Part shown: one piece after another, positions 37,001 through 45,487 of the stretch | Layout: the number at the start of each line of letters is the position of its first letter | Position numbering within the stretch: the first letter of the stretch is position 1 | Assembly: GCF_016745425.1 (NCBI RefSeq) | Contig: NZ_JAERVK010000019.1 | Span: 1-64,000 of the forward strand | DNA: 64,000 nt | Direction of reading: 5' to 3' | Origin: Candidatus Methylomicrobium oryzae | GTDB lineage: Bacteria; Pseudomonadota; Gammaproteobacteria; Methylococcales; Methylomonadaceae | Program-made: the position numbers and the translations under genes | The notes under the pieces: generated by a model | Database searches by the model: none | Told to the model about the DNA's origin: nothing | What the model saw: the letters and a program-made list of their open reading frames with translations, nothing else

Positions 37001-37194
37001 CGGACGCCTCCTTCCGCAGCCCGATGGCGGTTGCCGTGATTGGCGGCCTGGTGACTTCCACTTTGCTCAGCCTGCTGGTGATCCCGGTGGCTTATACCTA
37101 TCTGGACGATTTCAAGCAGTGGAGCAAGTCGCTCCGGAAGCGCTCTGCCGGCATTAAGGCATCCTCCGTTGCGGGATCGAAATGTTCGAGCTGA
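34081..37194 (+). CDS. RND efflux permease (HAE1 family)
   Basis: A 1037-residue proton-driven RND pump with the usual 12 helices and two large periplasmic loops. The proton-relay aspartates are Asp399-Asp400 (LVDDAIVEVENI), matching AcrB 407-408, and a lysine is present in helix 10 (GIATKNSILLVEYA). The HAE1 type exports hydrophobic and amphiphilic compounds rather than metals; no metal-binding motif is seen. It ends a four-gene operon with tetR, channel and adaptor. The substrate is unknown. Confidence 0.93.
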   Translation: MNVSAWCIRNPMPALMLFVLLSFGGILSFRLMKVQNMPDLDLPTVTVSASLPGASPSQLETEVARKIENAVATLQGLKHVTTKVQDGSVTITAEFRLEKPVQEALDDVRSAVSKVRADLPGDLRDPVVTKLDVAGSPILAFTVASSQRDDEALSWFVEDTVAKKLLTVAGVGQVNRVGGVSREVTIALDPVKLQALGATAADISRQLREIQRESAGGRANLGSGEQPVRTLANVASVEEMRPLPIALADGRRIRLDQVAAVDDTVAEPRSLAMLNGKPVVAFEVTRSRGASDVEVGAGVQKALTELRAAHPDIEFTEAFDFVTPAREEFRGSMTMLYEGALLAVLVVWLFLKDWRATFVSAVALPLSIIPAFWGMNYFGFSLNGVTLLALSLVVGILVDDAIVEVENIVRHLRMGKTPYQAAMQAADEIGLAVVATTFALVAVFLPTAFMSGIAGRFFKQFGWTAALAVLASLVVARMLTPMMAAYLLKGRGHAEPSEGRLMRGYMKLAAWCLQHRPTTMIAAAAFFIGSLFLIPLLPQGFIPPDDIPQTQVFVELPPGASLVQTRAAAEAARHLVAGVPYVKSTYTTIGSGSAGSDPFAASQGSEVRKATLTILLANRQDRPVRKQAIEQDIRRALQDLPGVRTKVGLGGSGEKYILVLSGNDPQALSAAARNVERDLRTIPGLGSIASSAALVRPEIAVRTDFARAADLGVTTTAIAETLRIATLGDYDWSLPKLNLAQRQVPVVVKLAAGGRSDLSVLARLAVPSLKTGSGSVMVSQVASLELSSGPAVIDRYDRSRNINFEVELSGLPLGEVAEAVQNLPSIRNLPAGVKQINIGDAEMMAELFSSFGLAMLTGVLCIFIVLVLLFKEFLQPITILAALPLSFGGGFVALLLTGKAFSMPSLIGLVMLMGIATKNSILLVEYAIVARRDHGMSRPAALLDACRKRARPIVMTTIAMGAGMLPIAVGAGEADASFRSPMAVAVIGGLVTSTLLSLLVIPVAYTYLDDFKQWSKSLRKRSAGIKASSVAGSKCSS

Positions 37195-37654
37195 GGCCGC
37201 TATACGGGATTGGGGCAGATCATTAAATCCATCGGTTGTCCGGCGGGACCAGCGTTCAGGTCGAACGGTCGGGGTTGATTTCGTTCATGGTTCGATAAAC
37301 GCGGGGCTTAATCCAGGCTCAACTTGAATACTTTTGGAGCTTACGAGAATCGCTGGGCAGGTGCCGGGAGTTATCGCAATACATTATTTTTAAAATGTAT
37401 TGTCATATTTTCAGAAAACGGTTGTTGATAATATTCAACGTCGAGAATCTGTCGTAGGCTCAAGCCGGGCGATTAGGCGGCGAAGAGTATAAAATCAATG
37501 AATCAGCTGGATGAGTCACCTTGGCTTTTCCTGGAGAATCAACTGGAAATAAGCATAAAATGCCGCATCCAGCTAAGATTTTGAATAAATTATTGACATT
37601 AGTTACTGCAATAACTTTACGCTGAAAAAAAGCGTCATTATTTCGTGTCGCTAT
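37195..37654. other. Gene-free AT-rich stretch after the RND operon
   Basis: I see no gene. CAATACATT (37377-37385) and AATGTATTG (37394-37402) form a nine-base inverted repeat with an AT-rich loop; it could help end the efflux transcript, though no T-run follows. The rest is AT-rich and looks foreign or decayed compared with its neighbours. Confidence 0.45.
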
Positions 37655-37867
37655 CTATTTAGGGAGTTTTAATCGAGCTGCTGTGCATTGACTCCTCGGG
37701 ATCTCTAGCCCTAATGCTTTCATACGTTCAATATGTCCTGCGATGGCTTTCCTCAATGCTTCTTGTGCATCGTATTTAGTTGCTCCTTTCACCGAACATA
37801 CGGGAATATCGGGGCTATAAGCCGTAAAACCAGTCCGAGTCGGTTCGATGATTGCTAAATATGTCAT
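37655..37867 (-). CDS. HicB-like antitoxin, orphan
   Basis: A 70-residue HicB-type protein of the partial RNase H fold: MTYLAIIEPTRTGFTAYSPD at the start, VKGATKYDAQEALRKAI in the middle. No C-terminal DNA-binding domain is present. No HicA toxin is visible within 600 bases on either side, so it is an orphan antitoxin or the remains of a toxin-antitoxin pair. It lies in an AT-rich gap. Confidence 0.75.
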   Translation of the reverse strand: MTYLAIIEPTRTGFTAYSPDIPVCSVKGATKYDAQEALRKAIAGHIERMKALGLEIPRSQCTAARLKLPK

Positions 37868-38522
37868 GTATAAAAAATCCTTTAATAATCGCTATCGTTA
37901 TGTTTTTGCCTCTCCTTGCTTGCGTTCGCTCTCCCTGTCACCGAGGTCAGTCGGCAATTCAAGTATAAAATATTGGGAGTATTGCAATACCCGAAATAAT
38001 GGATAAGTTAGAGATAGAGAATAGGTAAATAAAGTATCCATACCTGGGAAGGGTAAATCACGATCTATGCAAGAAAAGGCTGGGTACAGACATTCCATTG
38101 GATTTTAAAACCGTGGCTCGTTCACGAAAATAACGAAAAATACTAAATAAATCAAAGTAATAGTCTGTGCGGATTGATTAGCCGCAGAGCGCCGCTTTTA
38201 TAAGCAATAACTTAGATATAAGTAATAACTTACTGAAGTTTTTTGTGATTTTGGTGTGTTCCGTCGACCGGCTGTTTTTTTAGATTGAACGTTTTGAGGT
38301 AGCTTGATCCAATCGGCCGATAGCGCCATCACTGCGTCTCCACAAACAATAGGGGATCGTCTGTTTCTCAGGACATTGGGGCAGGCGATCAGGTGGAACG
38401 CTTACCGTACAAGTGTTAAGTTTCCGTATTTCATTGGCCTAAAAGGATTATTCGCGCGTCCGAATTTTTAACTGCGATATTTGGGTTAAAATGCCCGGCT
38501 TTTCAACCTTTAACAGCCTGCC
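37868..38522. other. AT-rich gene-free stretch
   Basis: A minus-strand frame (37898-38098) is open but has no ribosome site and no recognised family. AATAACTTA occurs twice as a direct repeat (near 38205 and 38224), close to an IHF-like consensus. GGTTAAAAT just before the flavoprotein gene (about 38484-38492) resembles a -10 element and also occurs before coaD. Confidence 0.4.
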
Positions 38523-39770
38523 ATGTCCGAAAATACTGTTCCCCAAGTTGCCGTTATCGGCGGAGGCCCGTCCGGGCTGATGGCTGCCGAAGCGTTGAGT
38601 CTTGCAGGCGTACAGGTCGATGTGTACGACGCGATGCCGTCGCTCGGCCGCAAGTTTTTGCTGGCCGGCATCGGCGGGTTGAATATCACCCACAGCGAAG
38701 ACTATGCCGCCTTCTGCGCCCGCTACGGCGATCGCCGGCCGCAGCTGCAAGCCATGCTCGACCGGTTTCCGCCCGAAGCCTTGCGGGGGTGGGTGCATGG
38801 ACTCGGTATCGAGACCTTCGTCGGCAGTTCGGGCCGCGTCTTTCCTACGCAGATGAAGGCCGCGCCGCTGCTGCGGGCCTGGCTGCATCGCCTGCGCAGC
38901 GCCGGCGTGCGTTTCCACGTGCGTCATCGCTGGCTGGGCTGGGATGTAGACGGTGCCTTGCGGCTGGCCAATCCGGAGGGTGAAGTGGCGATCAAGCCGC
39001 AGGCGACGGTGCTGGCTTTAGGCGGCGCCAGCTGGCCGCAATTGGGGTCGGATGGCGCCTGGGTGCCGTGGCTGCAAGGGCGGAGCGTTGGAATCGAGCC
39101 GCTGCAAAGCGCGAATTGCGGCTTCGAGGTGGCGTGGAGCCGGCATCTGCGCGACAAATTCGCCGGCGCACCGCTGAAGTCGGTCGCGCTGACATTCACC
39201 GATGCGCAGGGCCGCACCGAGCGGCGGCAAGGCGAAATGGTAGTCAGCGCGCACGGCGTGGAAGGCAGCCTGATCTATGCGTTTTCGCAGCGGCTGCGCG
39301 ACTGCCTGAATGCCCACGGCAGCGCCACCTTTTCGCTCGATCTGGCGCCGGGACGCGGCGCGGAGCGGATCCTAGCCGAACTCGGCCGGCCGCGCGGGTC
39401 CCGGTCGCTATCCAGCCATCTGCAAAGCAGGCTCGGCCTTGCCGGGGTCAAGGCGGCCCTGCTGCATGAGGTACTCAGCAAGGAACAGTTTACCGATCCG
39501 GCCGCGCTCGCGGCGGCGATCAAGGCCTTACCCATCACGGTACGCGCACCCTTTCCCCTCGCCGAAGCGATCAGCACCGCCGGCGGCGTCCGCTTTGACA
39601 GCCTCGATCCCAACCTCATGCTTACCGCGCTGCCCGGCGTTTTTGTCGCGGGCGAGATGATCGATTGGGAGGCGCCCACCGGCGGTTATCTGCTCACGGC
39701 CTGTTTCGCCACCGGCCTGCACGCAGGTTTGGGCGTGCGCGACTGGCTGAGTTGTCACCTTCCATCCTGA
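38523..39770 (+). CDS. TIGR03862-type flavoprotein (HI0933-like)
   Basis: A 415-residue FAD-binding protein of the HI0933/YhiN group. The dinucleotide motif VAVIGGGPSGLMAAEAL is at 9-25, followed by GRKFLLAGIGGLNITHSE, LALGGASWPQLGSDG, and the C-terminal VAGEMIDWEAPTGGYLLTACFATG that closes the FAD site. These proteins are probable NAD(P)/FAD oxidoreductases of unknown substrate. It stands alone. Confidence 0.9.
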   Translation: MSENTVPQVAVIGGGPSGLMAAEALSLAGVQVDVYDAMPSLGRKFLLAGIGGLNITHSEDYAAFCARYGDRRPQLQAMLDRFPPEALRGWVHGLGIETFVGSSGRVFPTQMKAAPLLRAWLHRLRSAGVRFHVRHRWLGWDVDGALRLANPEGEVAIKPQATVLALGGASWPQLGSDGAWVPWLQGRSVGIEPLQSANCGFEVAWSRHLRDKFAGAPLKSVALTFTDAQGRTERRQGEMVVSAHGVEGSLIYAFSQRLRDCLNAHGSATFSLDLAPGRGAERILAELGRPRGSRSLSSHLQSRLGLAGVKAALLHEVLSKEQFTDPAALAAAIKALPITVRAPFPLAEAISTAGGVRFDSLDPNLMLTALPGVFVAGEMIDWEAPTGGYLLTACFATGLHAGLGVRDWLSCHLPS

Positions 39771-39787
39771 AAGATTGGCGGAGCCGT

Positions 39788-39825
39788 GCCGGATGATCAG
39801 GCCCTTCTCCGGCCTAATATTTTAT
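39788..39825 (+). terminator. Weak terminator after the flavoprotein gene
   Basis: GCCGGA (39788-39793) and TCCGGC (39808-39813) form a six-base stem followed by CTAATATTTTA. The tail is not a pure T-run, so the call is tentative. Confidence 0.35.
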
Positions 39826-40027
39826 GCATTGCATCTTGCCGATGCTGATGATGAGGGATTCCGGCGCCGTTTTTTCAGTGAGTTTCTTTAAAAGTAAAAA
39901 TTCAATTACAATCGCGGGCTAATGCGCTTCAATGGGTCTGCTGGGAGCAAAACTGGCGAGTATCGGAGAATAGCCTATCCTTAACGCTTAAACGCCATAA
40001 TTTTTACTCCAAAACAGAGAATAACCT

Positions 40028-41722
40028 ATGCATAACGCCAAGGGATTTTTTCTACAGTTTATCGCGCTGGCAGGCCCCTACTGGAATTCTGAAGACAAGG
40101 CCGTCATCCGTAAGCAGGCCCTGGCGCTGATTCTGCTCACCATCCTGCAGATCGCGATGGCGATCCTGATCAATGCCTGGAGCGCGGATCTTTTCGATGC
40201 GCTCGAGCAGCATTCAATGACGGGGCTCCTGAAACAGATCGGTCTTTTGGTGTTGATTTTCGTGGCCGGCATTCTGATCATTTCGAAGCACCTGACGGTC
40301 AAGCGCAGCCTGCAGATCGGCTGGCGCCGCTGGCTGACCGAGCGGGTCAGTTCGAAATGGATGGACCATGGCAAGCAATATCAGGTCATCTTTATGCCGG
40401 GCGAGCACGATAATCCGGACGGACGTATCGCCGAGGATATTCGCATCGTGACCGAAGAAGCGATTCAACTGCTGCATTCGCTGTTCTACAGCCTTTTACT
40501 GCTGATCAGCTTCACCAAGATTTTATGGACGCTTTCGGGTACGTTGACTTTCACTCTGGCCGGGACGGAGATTGAGATTCACGGCCATCTGGTCTGGATT
40601 GCCATCATTTATGCGATAGGCGCTTCCGTTCTAGGCTGGTGGGTCGGACGGCCCCTGGTCAGCGCGACCAATGTAAGGCAAACGGTGGAAGCGAATTTCC
40701 GTTTCGGATTGGTCAAGGCCCGCGAAAATTCGATGGCGATTGCGCTGATTCATGGCGAAGGCAACGAAAAAGAACGCTTCAAAACCTTGTTTGAAGCCAT
40801 TTCGGAGGCTTACGACCGGCAAACCCTGGCCTGGCGGGATATCATGATGTTCACTTCCGGCTATTCGGTGCTGTCGATGGCCTTTCCGATTCTCGTTTCC
40901 GCGCCGCGTTATGTATTGGGCTCTATTTCGCTCGGCGCCTTGATGCAGTCGGCGCAGGCCTTTCAGCACATGGCTTCGGCGTTGTCCTGGCCGGTCGATA
41001 ACATGGCTGCGGTTGCCAACTGGCGCGCGTCGGCGGACCGCGTGTTGGGATTGGTACAGGCGCTGAGCCATCTGGAAGAGGAAATCGCCTGTGCCGGGCA
41101 AGATCGAATCTGTCTGTCCAAGTCGCAATTACCGGTTCTGAGTGTGCATGATCTTTGCCTCACTAAGCAGGACGGCGAAGTGATCGCGTCAGGTATCGAT
41201 TTGGAAGTCAAGCCGTTTGAACGCGTCCTGGTAAACGGCAATACTGCTACCGGCGCAAGATTGTTCAAGGCAATTGTCGGACTCTGGCCGTGGGGCAGCG
41301 GGCGGATCGAACTGCCGGACGACGAACCGATGTTTTTCATGCCGCCGCGTCCTTATCTGCCGAGCGGCACGCTCAGGGAGGCGATCTGTTATCCGCACCG
41401 GCCGGACGATTTCAGTACGGCGAAGCTTAAAGAAACCCTGAACAAAGTCGGCCTTGGCGAGTTGCAGGAGCAACTGGATGGCGTCGAAAACTGGGAAACT
41501 GCACTGAGCCGCGAGCAGCAGCAGCGCTTGGGCGCAGTACGGTTATTGTTGGATCGTCCCAAGTGGATACTGTTGCAGGAGGCATTCGATTCGCTGGACC
41601 CGCGCGGCGAAGTCGAGATGCTGCGCCTGATCCGCGAAGAACTTCCCGAAGCCGCAATGCTGACCATCACCAACCAGCCGACTGCGGATGCGTTCCATCA
41701 GCGCCGCATCGTTTTGCCGTAA
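40028..41722 (+). CDS. ABC_membrane_2 half-transporter with a dead ATPase domain
   Basis: A 564-residue half-transporter of the SbmA/BacA-related ABC_membrane_2 (YddA, ABCD) family: six helices in about 1-330, then a nucleotide-binding domain. In that domain the key positions are changed. Walker A reads GNTATGAR (404-411), so the invariant lysine is Ala410. The Q-loop glutamine is Pro440 (PPRPYLP). The signature is LSREQQ (493-498). The Walker B aspartate is Gln517, though Glu518 is kept. The H-loop histidine is Asn549. The frame is intact and the rest well conserved, so this is not simple decay. I infer transport without ATP hydrolysis, as in SbmA/BacA, or a structural role. Confidence 0.85.
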   Translation: MHNAKGFFLQFIALAGPYWNSEDKAVIRKQALALILLTILQIAMAILINAWSADLFDALEQHSMTGLLKQIGLLVLIFVAGILIISKHLTVKRSLQIGWRRWLTERVSSKWMDHGKQYQVIFMPGEHDNPDGRIAEDIRIVTEEAIQLLHSLFYSLLLLISFTKILWTLSGTLTFTLAGTEIEIHGHLVWIAIIYAIGASVLGWWVGRPLVSATNVRQTVEANFRFGLVKARENSMAIALIHGEGNEKERFKTLFEAISEAYDRQTLAWRDIMMFTSGYSVLSMAFPILVSAPRYVLGSISLGALMQSAQAFQHMASALSWPVDNMAAVANWRASADRVLGLVQALSHLEEEIACAGQDRICLSKSQLPVLSVHDLCLTKQDGEVIASGIDLEVKPFERVLVNGNTATGARLFKAIVGLWPWGSGRIELPDDEPMFFMPPRPYLPSGTLREAICYPHRPDDFSTAKLKETLNKVGLGELQEQLDGVENWETALSREQQQRLGAVRLLLDRPKWILLQEAFDSLDPRGEVEMLRLIREELPEAAMLTITNQPTADAFHQRRIVLP

Positions 41723-41845
41723 GCGAAGCGGAATCAACGGTGTTCCGCGGGGCGGCTACAGCATTTCCGTGGCGCACGTCTCGTCGTTAATATATACATC
41801 CTGCAGAACTCAAGCATCGGAGTTCTGTGAACGCAGTCTAATTTA

Positions 41846-42086
41846 AAATCCCCCCTGCCCCCCTTTTTCAAAGGGGGGAAAGCGGCAGCCCTGTCAAACG
41901 TTATCCGTTATCGATGTGGTCAATACTCCTGCCCTCCTTTGAGAAAGGAGGAGAAGCGGCATTGTCAAAGGGGATGCGAGGGCAGGAGTCGCTTCAACAG
42001 CGGCTAAAACGACATCTCCCTTTGAAAAGAGAGCGAGTCTGCCGGCAACATTCCCCCTTTGAAAAAAGGGGGGGCAGGGGGGATTT
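41846..42086. repeat. MITE-like element with 33-base inverted ends
   Basis: The left end (41846-41878, AAATCCCCCCTGCCCCCC then TTTTTCAAAGGGGGG) is repeated inverted at the right end (42053-42086). Shorter related copies (CCTCCTTTGAGAAAGGAGG and CTCCCTTTGAAAAG types) lie inside. The element is 241 bases with no coding capacity and fills most of the gap between the ABC gene and the TrpD2-like gene. I did not see an obvious target-site duplication. Confidence 0.65.
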
Positions 42087-42135
42087 GCTCTGCAAATAGT
42101 GGATGGGGCAACGCTGATGCAGCGCTTAATTCGCA

Positions 42136-43152
42136 TTAAAACCGGTCTTTGGCGCGGAGATGCCAGAAATCCATCGCCAACTGCTGCGCCGCTTCCTGCG
42201 TATCCGCTTTGCCGAGCAGTTTTAACGCCACCGCCGCGGTGCCGGTGATCGCGGCAGCGGCAAACTCATCTTCGGTCTCGCCCCGCCACACCTTCGCCAG
42301 TTGCGCCGGATCGAGCGCTTCGGGTTTCACATGGCGTTTCGCAAACAAGGCCGGCCATTCCTCGTCGAGCAATTCGCCGCGATGCACGCTTTGCACGAGG
42401 CAACTCATGTCCGGGTTACGCTCGGTCTCACCGCCTTCGCCTTTCAGCACGGCGGCGTGCGGCTGTTGCAATAACTGCGCGGCGAGCTGGTGCACGGGCC
42501 GGTAGCCGGGATGGAAGATGCCTTGAATGCTGTAATCGGCGTCGAGCGGGTTCAGCAGCCGCACCAGCGTGTGCACCGGCGAGCGCAGGCCCAGAATCGG
42601 GCGCAGCTCGATGATCTCGTGCAGTTTCGGGCAGAAATTTTCCAAGGACAGATAGCTGAATGAACGCTCGGCCAGCTGTTGTTTGGCTTCGGCGATCGAT
42701 TGCGCGGGCGAAAGCCCCAGAACAGCCAGCATGTCTTCGGTATAAAGCCGCCCGGCCGCCGGTCCCTTGGCGCCGTGCATCAAGACCTTTACGCCGTTTT
42801 CGGCAAGCAGGAGCGCCGACAATAAATACCAGGGCAGATGCCGGCGTTTGCCCGCGTAGGTCGACCAGTCCAGATCGACGAGATTCTGCGTGTCGCCCAC
42901 ATCGAACGATTCGCGCGCGGCCTGCACGAACCCGGCCAGCTCTTCCGGCGTTTCCTCCTTCACCCGCATCAGCATCAGAAAGGCGCCGAGCTGGATCGGC
43001 AGCACTTCGTCCGCCAGGATCATCCGCATCGCCCGGTAGGCTTCTTCCCGGGTTAAGGGTCGCGAGCCGTGTTTGCCTTTGCCGAGAATCCGGATGGTTT
43101 CGGCGAACGGGTGTTCGGGCGTGGAGGTTTGCAAATGGTGCGAAAAAGTCAT
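42136..43152 (-). CDS. TrpD2/YbiB-like DNA-binding protein
   Basis: A 338-residue protein with the anthranilate phosphoribosyltransferase fold but without its normal substrate motifs. Blocks such as EEAYRAMRMILADEVLPIQLGAFLMLMR (read in parts), HLPWYLLSALLLAENGVKVLMHG and LRSPVHTLVRLLNPL fit the TrpD2 group, whose E. coli member YbiB binds nucleic acids. It overlaps ctaB by four bases (ATGA). Confidence 0.85.
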   Translation of the reverse strand: MTFSHHLQTSTPEHPFAETIRILGKGKHGSRPLTREEAYRAMRMILADEVLPIQLGAFLMLMRVKEETPEELAGFVQAARESFDVGDTQNLVDLDWSTYAGKRRHLPWYLLSALLLAENGVKVLMHGAKGPAAGRLYTEDMLAVLGLSPAQSIAEAKQQLAERSFSYLSLENFCPKLHEIIELRPILGLRSPVHTLVRLLNPLDADYSIQGIFHPGYRPVHQLAAQLLQQPHAAVLKGEGGETERNPDMSCLVQSVHRGELLDEEWPALFAKRHVKPEALDPAQLAKVWRGETEDEFAAAAITGTAAVALKLLGKADTQEAAQQLAMDFWHLRAKDRF

Positions 43153-44036
43153 GGTTTTATCATCACGTAATGATCGAGCAGCAATACCGCGAACAGCACG
43201 GTAATATAGACAATCGAATAGCCGAAAGTCTGCATGGCGGTCTTGTTGTCCTTCCGGCGCATCATCAGGATGGCGAGATAAATGAACCCCAGCCCCAGGA
43301 GCAGTGCGGCGGCGAGGTAAATCAGGCCGGTCATCCCGGTCAAATAAGGCAGTAAGGTTACGATCAAAAGCAGCAGCGTATAGAGCAGGATCTGCAGGCG
43401 CGTGAATTCGTTGCCGTGGGTTACCGGCAGCATCGGGATGTTCACTTTGGCGTACTCTTCGCGCCGAGCGATCGCGAGCGCCCAGAAATGCGGCGGCGTC
43501 CAGACGAAGATGATCAGCATCAGAAGCAGCGCGTACGGATGCACTTGGTTGGTCATCGCGGCCCAGCCCAAGAGCGGCGGAGTCGCTCCGAAAACGCCGC
43601 CGATCACGATGTTTTGCGGGGTCAGCCGTTTCAGGTAGACGGTGTAAATGAACGCATAGCCGAACAGCGACACGAAGGTCAGCACCGCGGTCAGCACGTT
43701 GACCTTAATTACCAGCAGCGCCATCGACGCGATGCCGAGGACCGCGGCGAACGCGATCACTTGCGAAGCAGTCAATTCGCCTTTCGGCAGCGGCCGGTTT
43801 TCGGTCCGGCGCATCACGGCGTCGGCCTTGCGGTCGATAAACTGATTGATCGCAGCGGCCGAAGAAGCGGCCAAAGCGATTCCGGCGACGCTGTAAGCCA
43901 GGGTATCGAGCGGCGGCATGCCGGGCACCGCCAGCAGCATCCCCACGACTGCGGTAAACAGCATTTCCAGGACCACATTCGGCTTACACAGGGTCAGGTA
44001 TTTTTTCCAGGCCAGGGCCGGAGAGAGGCTCGTCAT
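43149..44036 (-). CDS. ctaB: Protoheme IX farnesyltransferase (heme O synthase)
   Basis: An integral membrane UbiA-family enzyme that adds a farnesyl chain to heme B for cytochrome oxidases. The 295 residues include the prenyl diphosphate motif NQFIDRKADAVM near 64-75, YTVYLKRLTPQNIVIGG and FVWTPPHFWALAI. No oxidase subunit genes are present nearby. It is followed by the TrpD2-like gene on the same strand and is divergent from the M16 peptidases. Confidence 0.94.
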   Translation of the reverse strand: MTSLSPALAWKKYLTLCKPNVVLEMLFTAVVGMLLAVPGMPPLDTLAYSVAGIALAASSAAAINQFIDRKADAVMRRTENRPLPKGELTASQVIAFAAVLGIASMALLVIKVNVLTAVLTFVSLFGYAFIYTVYLKRLTPQNIVIGGVFGATPPLLGWAAMTNQVHPYALLLMLIIFVWTPPHFWALAIARREEYAKVNIPMLPVTHGNEFTRLQILLYTLLLLIVTLLPYLTGMTGLIYLAAALLLGLGFIYLAILMMRRKDNKTAMQTFGYSIVYITVLFAVLLLDHYVMIKP

Positions 44037-44134
44037 CGTAAATCACACCATCCTTCACAATTCTTATAGAATACAGGGAACGCTAGCTGATGGAAATAGT
44101 CGGAAGCGCTAACATTGGTCAACAAGAGGGAGTC

Positions 44135-45487
44135 ATGAAAAAGCGATTATTTTGCGCGCTATTGCTCGGCCTGCCGGCCTATGCCGGCGCCGCGGAGCCG
44201 AAAGTTTCGGAACATATACTCAAAAACGGCCTGAAAGTTTTGGTCCAGGAGGATCACCGTTCGCCGGTCGTGGTCTCGCAGGTTTGGTACAAAGTCGGTT
44301 CCAGTTACGAGCCGGGCGGCATCACCGGTATTTCGCACATGCTCGAACATATGATGTTCAAAGGCACAGACAAGTTGAAACCGGGAGAGTTCTCGCGGAT
44401 CATCGCCGAAAACGGCGGCGAGGAAAATGCGTTCACCGGCACCGACTACACCGCTTATTTTCAGACGATGAACGCCTCGAGGTTGGCAGTCAGCTTCGAA
44501 CTGGAAGCCGACCGGATGCGGCATCTGCATCTGTTGCCCGAAGAATTGAAGAAAGAACTGGAAGTCGTGACCGAAGAACGGCGAATGCGTACGGAGGATA
44601 ATCCGCAGGCGAAAGTCGGCGAATATTTCTCGGCCGCGGCCTATACGAACAGTCCTTACCAGCATCCGGTGATCGGCTGGCCGAGCGATATCGCCCATTA
44701 TACGGTCGAGGATCTGAATGCCTGGTATCAGCGCTGGTATGCGCCGAACAATGCGACCCTGGTCGTGGTCGGCGATGTCAAGACCGACGACGTGTTCGCG
44801 CTGGCCGAAAAATATTTCGCCGAACTGAAGCCGAGCGAAATCAAGCCGATCAAACCGCAAACCGAAGTGCCGCAGCTCGGCGTGCGCAGGATCACCGTGA
44901 AGGTGCCGGCCAAACTGCCGTACTTGGCAATGGGCTATAAGGCGCCTTCGCTGGCGACCGCGGCAGAGGACTGGGAAGCCTATGCGCTGGAAGTGCTGGC
45001 CGGCGTACTGGACGGCGGCAACAGCGCGCGGCTGTCTTCGCGTCTGGTACGCGGCAAACAGATCGCGGTCAGCGCGGGCGCGGGTTACAGCCTGGCTTCG
45101 CGGCTGTCCTCCCTGTTCGAACTGGAAGGCACGCCGGCGGAGGGCAAAAAAGTGGGCGATCTGGAAGCCGCGCTGAAAAAAGAAATCGCGGAGCTGCAAA
45201 AAACGCTGATCGGCAAAGAAGAACTGGAGCGGATCAAGGCCCAGGTGCTGGCCAATCAGGTCTATCAGCGCGATTCGAATTTCTATCAGGCGATGCAGCT
45301 CGGCATGTTCGAAACGGTCGGCCTCGGTTGGCCGAAAGTCGATGAATACGTGAAACGTATCCAGCAGGTCACCGCCGAACAAGTGCGCGACGTCGCGAAA
45401 AAATACCTGGTCGAGGACCATCTGACCGTGGCCTATCTGGAACCTCAGCCGATCAACGAACCCGCCGTCCACAAGGGAGACAAGTAA
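44135..45487 (+). CDS. M16 zinc peptidase, catalytic subunit, secreted
   Basis: A 450-residue M16 (pitrilysin/processing peptidase-like) protein with a signal peptide (about 1-19). The zinc motif HMLEH is at 68-72, followed downstream by the third ligand glutamate in VTEERRMRTED. The ATG at 44135 follows GAGGGAG; the open frame extends 15 codons upstream without a signal-like start. Together with the next gene it should form a periplasmic heterodimer, one partner catalytic and the other with the substrate-binding Arg/Tyr. Confidence 0.92.
   Translation: MKKRLFCALLLGLPAYAGAAEPKVSEHILKNGLKVLVQEDHRSPVVVSQVWYKVGSSYEPGGITGISHMLEHMMFKGTDKLKPGEFSRIIAENGGEENAFTGTDYTAYFQTMNASRLAVSFELEADRMRHLHLLPEELKKELEVVTEERRMRTEDNPQAKVGEYFSAAAYTNSPYQHPVIGWPSDIAHYTVEDLNAWYQRWYAPNNATLVVVGDVKTDDVFALAEKYFAELKPSEIKPIKPQTEVPQLGVRRITVKVPAKLPYLAMGYKAPSLATAAEDWEAYALEVLAGVLDGGNSARLSSRLVRGKQIAVSAGAGYSLASRLSSLFELEGTPAEGKKVGDLEAALKKEIAELQKTLIGKEELERIKAQVLANQVYQRDSNFYQAMQLGMFETVGLGWPKVDEYVKRIQQVTAEQVRDVAKKYLVEDHLTVAYLEPQPINEPAVHKGDK

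Noticed and set aside
37898-38098. Possible HicA partner upstream of the HicB gene
   Set aside because: The 66-codon frame shows no double-stranded RNA-binding fold pattern or the active-site histidine block of HicA.
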